Source: an uncultured Christensenella sp. (GTDB lineage Bacteria > Bacillota > Clostridia > Christensenellales > Borkfalkiaceae). From it: a DNA stretch of 64,000 nt. The position numbers and the translations under genes were made by a program. The stretch is taken from the NCBI GenBank assembly GCA_910577375.1, contig CAJTLT010000005.1, positions 62,001-126,000 on the forward strand, given 5' to 3'. Below the pieces are notes generated by a model. The model made no database searches. It was not told the origin of the DNA and saw nothing but the letters and a program-made list of their open reading frames with translations. Positions 61,356 to 64,000 of this stretch are shown here, piece by piece. Numbering within the stretch: the first letter of the stretch is position 1; each line of letters opens with the position of its first letter.

Positions 61356-62231
61356 ATGGATAAACGTAAAAACAAAAATCTGAAAATATGCGTTGCGGGT
61401 CTGGGGATAATCGGCGGGTCGATATGCCTTGCTCTGAAACGCGCGGGATATGCCGTGCACGGTTGGAACAGGTCGCAATTGCCCAGCGAATATGCCGTAA
61501 ATAACGGTATTATAGACGGCGTTGCGGCGGATTTCAAAAGTTATGATATGGTGTTCGTTGCTTTGCCGCCCGAAGCAACTGTTGCTTTTATTCTTAATAA
61601 CGAATTTAAAAAGGGCGCGGTTGTTTCAGATATCTGCGGCGTTAAAAAACCGATAGAGGCGGCAATATGCGCGGAGCAACGCGGTTTCAGATACGTTGGA
61701 ACGCACCCTATGGCGGGTAAAGAAATTTCCGGTATAGAAGCCGCCTGCACCGACCTTTTCGATAATGCAAGTATGGTAATTACAAAAAACGCGGGTACGG
61801 ACGAAGAAGCGCTTGAAACAGTGCGTGCGCTTACAAAAAGTATGGGGTTTAAATGTATAGTGGAATGTTCTGCGGAAGTGCACGATAAAAAAATCGCTTA
61901 TACTTCCCAGCTTGCGCACATAGTTTCAAACGCTTATGTCAAAGACGCGGATTTGGAATGCTGCCTTGGTTTTACCGGCGGAAGTTTTCAGGATATGACA
62001 AGAATAGCGGGAGTTGACGAAAATATGTGGGCTTCTTTATATCTTGAAAACGCTGAAAACGTTTCGGAGAAAATTTCTTCGCTTATAAATTCTTTGCGGG
62101 AAATTCAGGCGGCGGTTGACGCTAAAGACAGAGAAAATCTTGCAAAAGTGCTCGGCGAGGGCAGAAAATTATTTGAAACAAGCAAAAAAATAGTCGGAAG
62201 CGCAGATATTTCGGTTATAAAATTGAAGTAA
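61356..62231 (+). CDS. Prephenate dehydrogenase-like protein (TyrA family)
   Basis: NAD(P)-dependent step of tyrosine synthesis, oxidising prephenate to 4-hydroxyphenylpyruvate. The 291-residue protein has a Rossmann N-domain, CVAGLGIIGGSICLALK (about 8-24), and FVALPPEATV. The catalytic-site region includes YVGTHPMAGKEISG, where the His-Pro pair is conserved, and the C-domain has TSQLAHIVSNAYVK with the second His. No chorismate mutase or ACT domain is attached. ATG 61356 has no ribosome site and lies right at the predicted transcription start. Confidence 0.9.
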   Translation: MDKRKNKNLKICVAGLGIIGGSICLALKRAGYAVHGWNRSQLPSEYAVNNGIIDGVAADFKSYDMVFVALPPEATVAFILNNEFKKGAVVSDICGVKKPIEAAICAEQRGFRYVGTHPMAGKEISGIEAACTDLFDNASMVITKNAGTDEEALETVRALTKSMGFKCIVECSAEVHDKKIAYTSQLAHIVSNAYVKDADLECCLGFTGGSFQDMTRIAGVDENMWASLYLENAENVSEKISSLINSLREIQAAVDAKDRENLAKVLGEGRKLFETSKKIVGSADISVIKLK

Positions 62232-62296
62232 TTTTTCTGCGGTTGTGTTATAATAAGGAAAACGTCGCCGTTACGCGGGAATATCGGGGAAGTCAG

Positions 62297-62656
62297 ATGA
62301 AGTGTAAAATTACTTTGGATAACGGAAAAACAGGCGTGTTTACCGCAAAGGGAGATTTGAGTTTCGGCGCGGAAGGCTTTGCGCTTTTTTATGAGCTTGA
62401 CGGGGATAGATGTCTTCTTTCTTATAAAAACGGCACTATCGTTCAGGAGCGCCGCGGAAACGTTACAATGAAAATGGTGTTTTCTCAGGGCAAACAAACG
62501 GAATGTACTCTCGGAGAGGGCGGACTTTCCGGCGGGTTTCCTGTGTTCACGAATAAAATACAAATCGAAAACGACAGCAAGTCTGTCGATATAAAGCTTT
62601 TTTACAACTGTGCGGGGGAAAGCGTTGCTTTGCACGTTTTCGCAACCGCTTACTGA
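62297..62656 (+). CDS. DUF1934 family protein (calycin-like barrel)
   Basis: A 119-residue protein composed largely of alternating strands. The family end LSGGFPVFTNKIQIENDS is recognisable, as in the small calycin-fold proteins (YwiB type) of Firmicutes. The function is not established. ATG 62297 follows GGGGAAG; the frame continues upstream but that codon use is not typical. A TATAAT at about 62249-62254 could serve as -10, though no matching -35 was found. Confidence 0.85.
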   Translation: MKCKITLDNGKTGVFTAKGDLSFGAEGFALFYELDGDRCLLSYKNGTIVQERRGNVTMKMVFSQGKQTECTLGEGGLSGGFPVFTNKIQIENDSKSVDIKLFYNCAGESVALHVFATAY

Positions 62657-62727
62657 TTTAAATTACAAATATTAACGCCGCGGACGCACGCGTTCAAATT
62701 CCAACGGCGTTATTTCACGAGAGGAAA

Positions 62728-63372
62728 ATGATTATCGAATATCTCGGACATTCATGCTTTAAACTTACGGAGAGTACGGGAACATCCGTAGTGTGCGACC
62801 CTTATTCGCAGGAAGTAGGTTATGAAATGCCCGAAGTAGACGCGGACGCCGTTACCGTTTCGCACCGGCATTTTGACCACGACTGTCTGAAAAAAGTTAA
62901 AGGCGCCCCGCTTGTTATAGACAAAGAAAGCAGTTGCGACCTTACCGGAGTGGAAATAAGTTCGGTTAAGTCTTTTCACGACGAATGCCGCGGGAAAAAG
63001 CGCGGAGAAAACGTTATTTTTAAATTCCGTATGGACGGAATAGACGTTTGCCATCTCGGCGATTTGGGTGAGGCTTGTTCTTCTGATTTAATCGAAACGG
63101 TTTTGCCCGTAAACGTTCTTTTAATACCCGTAGGCGGAAATTATACAATCGATGCGGAAATGGCAAAAGAATATGTGGACAGAATAATGCCCGATATCGT
63201 AATCCCTATGCATTACCGTACAAAGGATTGCAAAATCGATATAGATAAAGTGGACGAATTTTTAAAGCTTTTCGACGAAGAATGCGTGGAAGAGCTTGAC
63301 GAAAACAGAATAGAACTTTCCCGCAGCGATTTGAGCGGGGAAACAAAGATAATCGTACTCAGGAGAGCTTAA
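62728..63372 (+). CDS. Metallo-beta-lactamase-fold hydrolase (UlaG-like)
   Basis: A 214-residue MBL-fold protein. It opens with IEYLGHSCFKL, the metal-binding run VSHRHFDHDC has H-x-H-x-D-H form, CHLGDLGEACS carries further ligands, and PMHYRT near residue 155 supplies the last His. These are features of UlaG-like L-ascorbate-6-phosphate lactonase relatives and of many uncharacterised clostridial proteins; the substrate is unknown. ATG 62728 follows GAGAGGA. Its stop overlaps the rho start (TAATG). Confidence 0.9.
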   Translation: MIIEYLGHSCFKLTESTGTSVVCDPYSQEVGYEMPEVDADAVTVSHRHFDHDCLKKVKGAPLVIDKESSCDLTGVEISSVKSFHDECRGKKRGENVIFKFRMDGIDVCHLGDLGEACSSDLIETVLPVNVLLIPVGGNYTIDAEMAKEYVDRIMPDIVIPMHYRTKDCKIDIDKVDEFLKLFDEECVEELDENRIELSRSDLSGETKIIVLRRA

Positions 63373-64000
63373 TGCATATGGATAAACGGCTTTCGGAAAT
63401 AACCGAACGCCTTGAAAATTTAACGATTCACGAGGTGCGGCAGCTTGCGCGCGCTTTGAACGTGCATTTTGAAAGTTCGCGAAAACCCGAAATAATCGAA
63501 GCGGTGCTTTCGTTTGCAAAAGGTTTAAGCGAGCCTAAACTTAAAGTAAAAGGCGCGCCTCCTAAATCGGACAAGCACGACGAGCAGCTTGCCGCAGAGA
63601 TAGTCGCATACAGAGAAAATCTTCTTTCAGTGGATTTTGAAGAAAACGAACAAAACGGAATGACCGTTGCCGACAGCGGATACCGCGAACAAACAACGCA
63701 ACAGGCTGTCGGGATTTTGTATAGTACCGACTGTGGTTATTTTTTGCGGACGGAAAACGGAACGGTCGGCGTTGCAAACTCGTTTTTTACCAGATACAAT
63801 TTGAAAGCGGGCGACGAAATAAGCGGGACTGCGATTTGGCGGGAAGAATGCGGCAGGCAACTTTTGATAATTTCGGAAGTGAACGGAAACCCGCCTGAAA
63901 GTCTTTTTAACCGCAGAGATTTTTCGGAACTAACCAGAAAATATCCTGCGGAAATAATAAGGCTTACGCTGAACAATACGGCGGCGTGTAAATTGATTGA
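63372..64000 (+). CDS. rho: Transcription termination factor Rho, N-terminal part (cut by window edge)
   Basis: An open frame from ATG 63372 to the last base (209 codons, no stop). The start is a Rho_N/SAP-like helical domain (about 14-55, ENLTIHEVRQLARAL). An acidic linker is followed by the OB-fold RNA-binding domain with GYFLRTENGTVGVANSFFTRYNLKAGDEISG, then EVNGNPPESLFNRRDFSELTRKYP, the join to the ATPase domain of Rho. The hexameric ATPase core lies beyond the window. AGGAGAG lies five bases upstream of the ATG, which overlaps the previous stop; ATG 63378 is an alternative. The linker is short compared with high-GC Gram-positives. Confidence 0.9.
   Translation, partial: MHMDKRLSEITERLENLTIHEVRQLARALNVHFESSRKPEIIEAVLSFAKGLSEPKLKVKGAPPKSDKHDEQLAAEIVAYRENLLSVDFEENEQNGMTVADSGYREQTTQQAVGILYSTDCGYFLRTENGTVGVANSFFTRYNLKAGDEISGTAIWREECGRQLLIISEVNGNPPESLFNRRDFSELTRKYPAEIIRLTLNNTAACKLI

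Noticed and set aside
1..64000. CRISPR arrays, insertion sequences, tRNA or rRNA genes
   Set aside because: No regularly spaced repeats, transposase motifs, or clover-leaf sequences ending in CCA were recognised in any intergenic stretch on either strand.

Overview
The window reads as chromosomal DNA of an anaerobic, Gram-positive member of the Clostridia, probably an uncultured gut-type lineage. The evidence is rubrerythrin, a sporulation regulator of the SpoIIID type, formate-tetrahydrofolate ligase, 2-hydroxyacyl-CoA dehydratase activase-like proteins, a DUF1540 protein and the dimeric glycyl-tRNA synthetase. Promoters have classical sigma-A form (TTGACA-like, 17 bases, TATAAT). No IS element, CRISPR array, rRNA or tRNA gene was recognised. 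The genus cannot be fixed from this sequence alone.

Layout. 1-4610: smc and ftsY, coupled to the end of an unknown upstream frame. 4666-6273: rubrerythrin with two tiny downstream genes, then a cytidylate-kinase-like protein. 6385-20763: a 13-gene, AT-rich surface-glycan locus read in one direction. It runs from a priming phosphoglycosyl transferase through an epimerase, three glycosyltransferases, a sulfotransferase-like protein, Wzy-like and Wzx-like membrane proteins and an alkaline-phosphatase-superfamily protein. It ends in a complete set for making and CMP-activating 2-aminoethylphosphonate (AEP): PEP mutase, phosphonopyruvate decarboxylase, AEP aminotransferase and a PntC/LicC-like cytidylyltransferase. 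This is the most interesting system here: a phosphonate-decorated cell-surface polysaccharide whose phosphonate-transferring enzyme is not obvious.

20883-26516: spoIIID, a split 2-hydroxyacyl-CoA dehydratase activase pair, a small helical protein, a perfect 52-bp palindrome and two tandem tiny XRE regulators. 26566-33534: phosphohexomutase-transketolase, proS, then GNAT-metK under a SAM riboswitch. 33535-38137: a radical SAM activase-like protein, an ABC-F ATPase, an unknown membrane protein and an XRE regulator. 38165-45250: glyS, fhs, a Sel1 remnant, glnS, a CvpA-like gene with a frameshift, a DUF1540 gene and rplI. 45271-51220: DUF2207/LemA pair, NUDIX, a UDP-sugar pyrophosphorylase and a trypsin-like protease. 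51229-57364: metA and metY behind secG-rnr-smpB, and a DMT transporter. 57471-61265: pgk-tpiA-gpmI. 61320-64000: a prephenate dehydrogenase-like gene, DUF1934, an MBL-fold hydrolase and the start of rho, cut by the window edge.

Two wider signals stand out. At least four genes (phosphohexomutase, the radical SAM protein, the DMT transporter and tyrA) have a good -35/-10 pair placed so that transcription should begin at or within two bases of the ATG, suggesting leaderless mRNAs. Base composition drops sharply inside the glycan locus, consistent with its exchange between strains. Functions of unnamed proteins are inferences from motifs read by eye; no database search was run.
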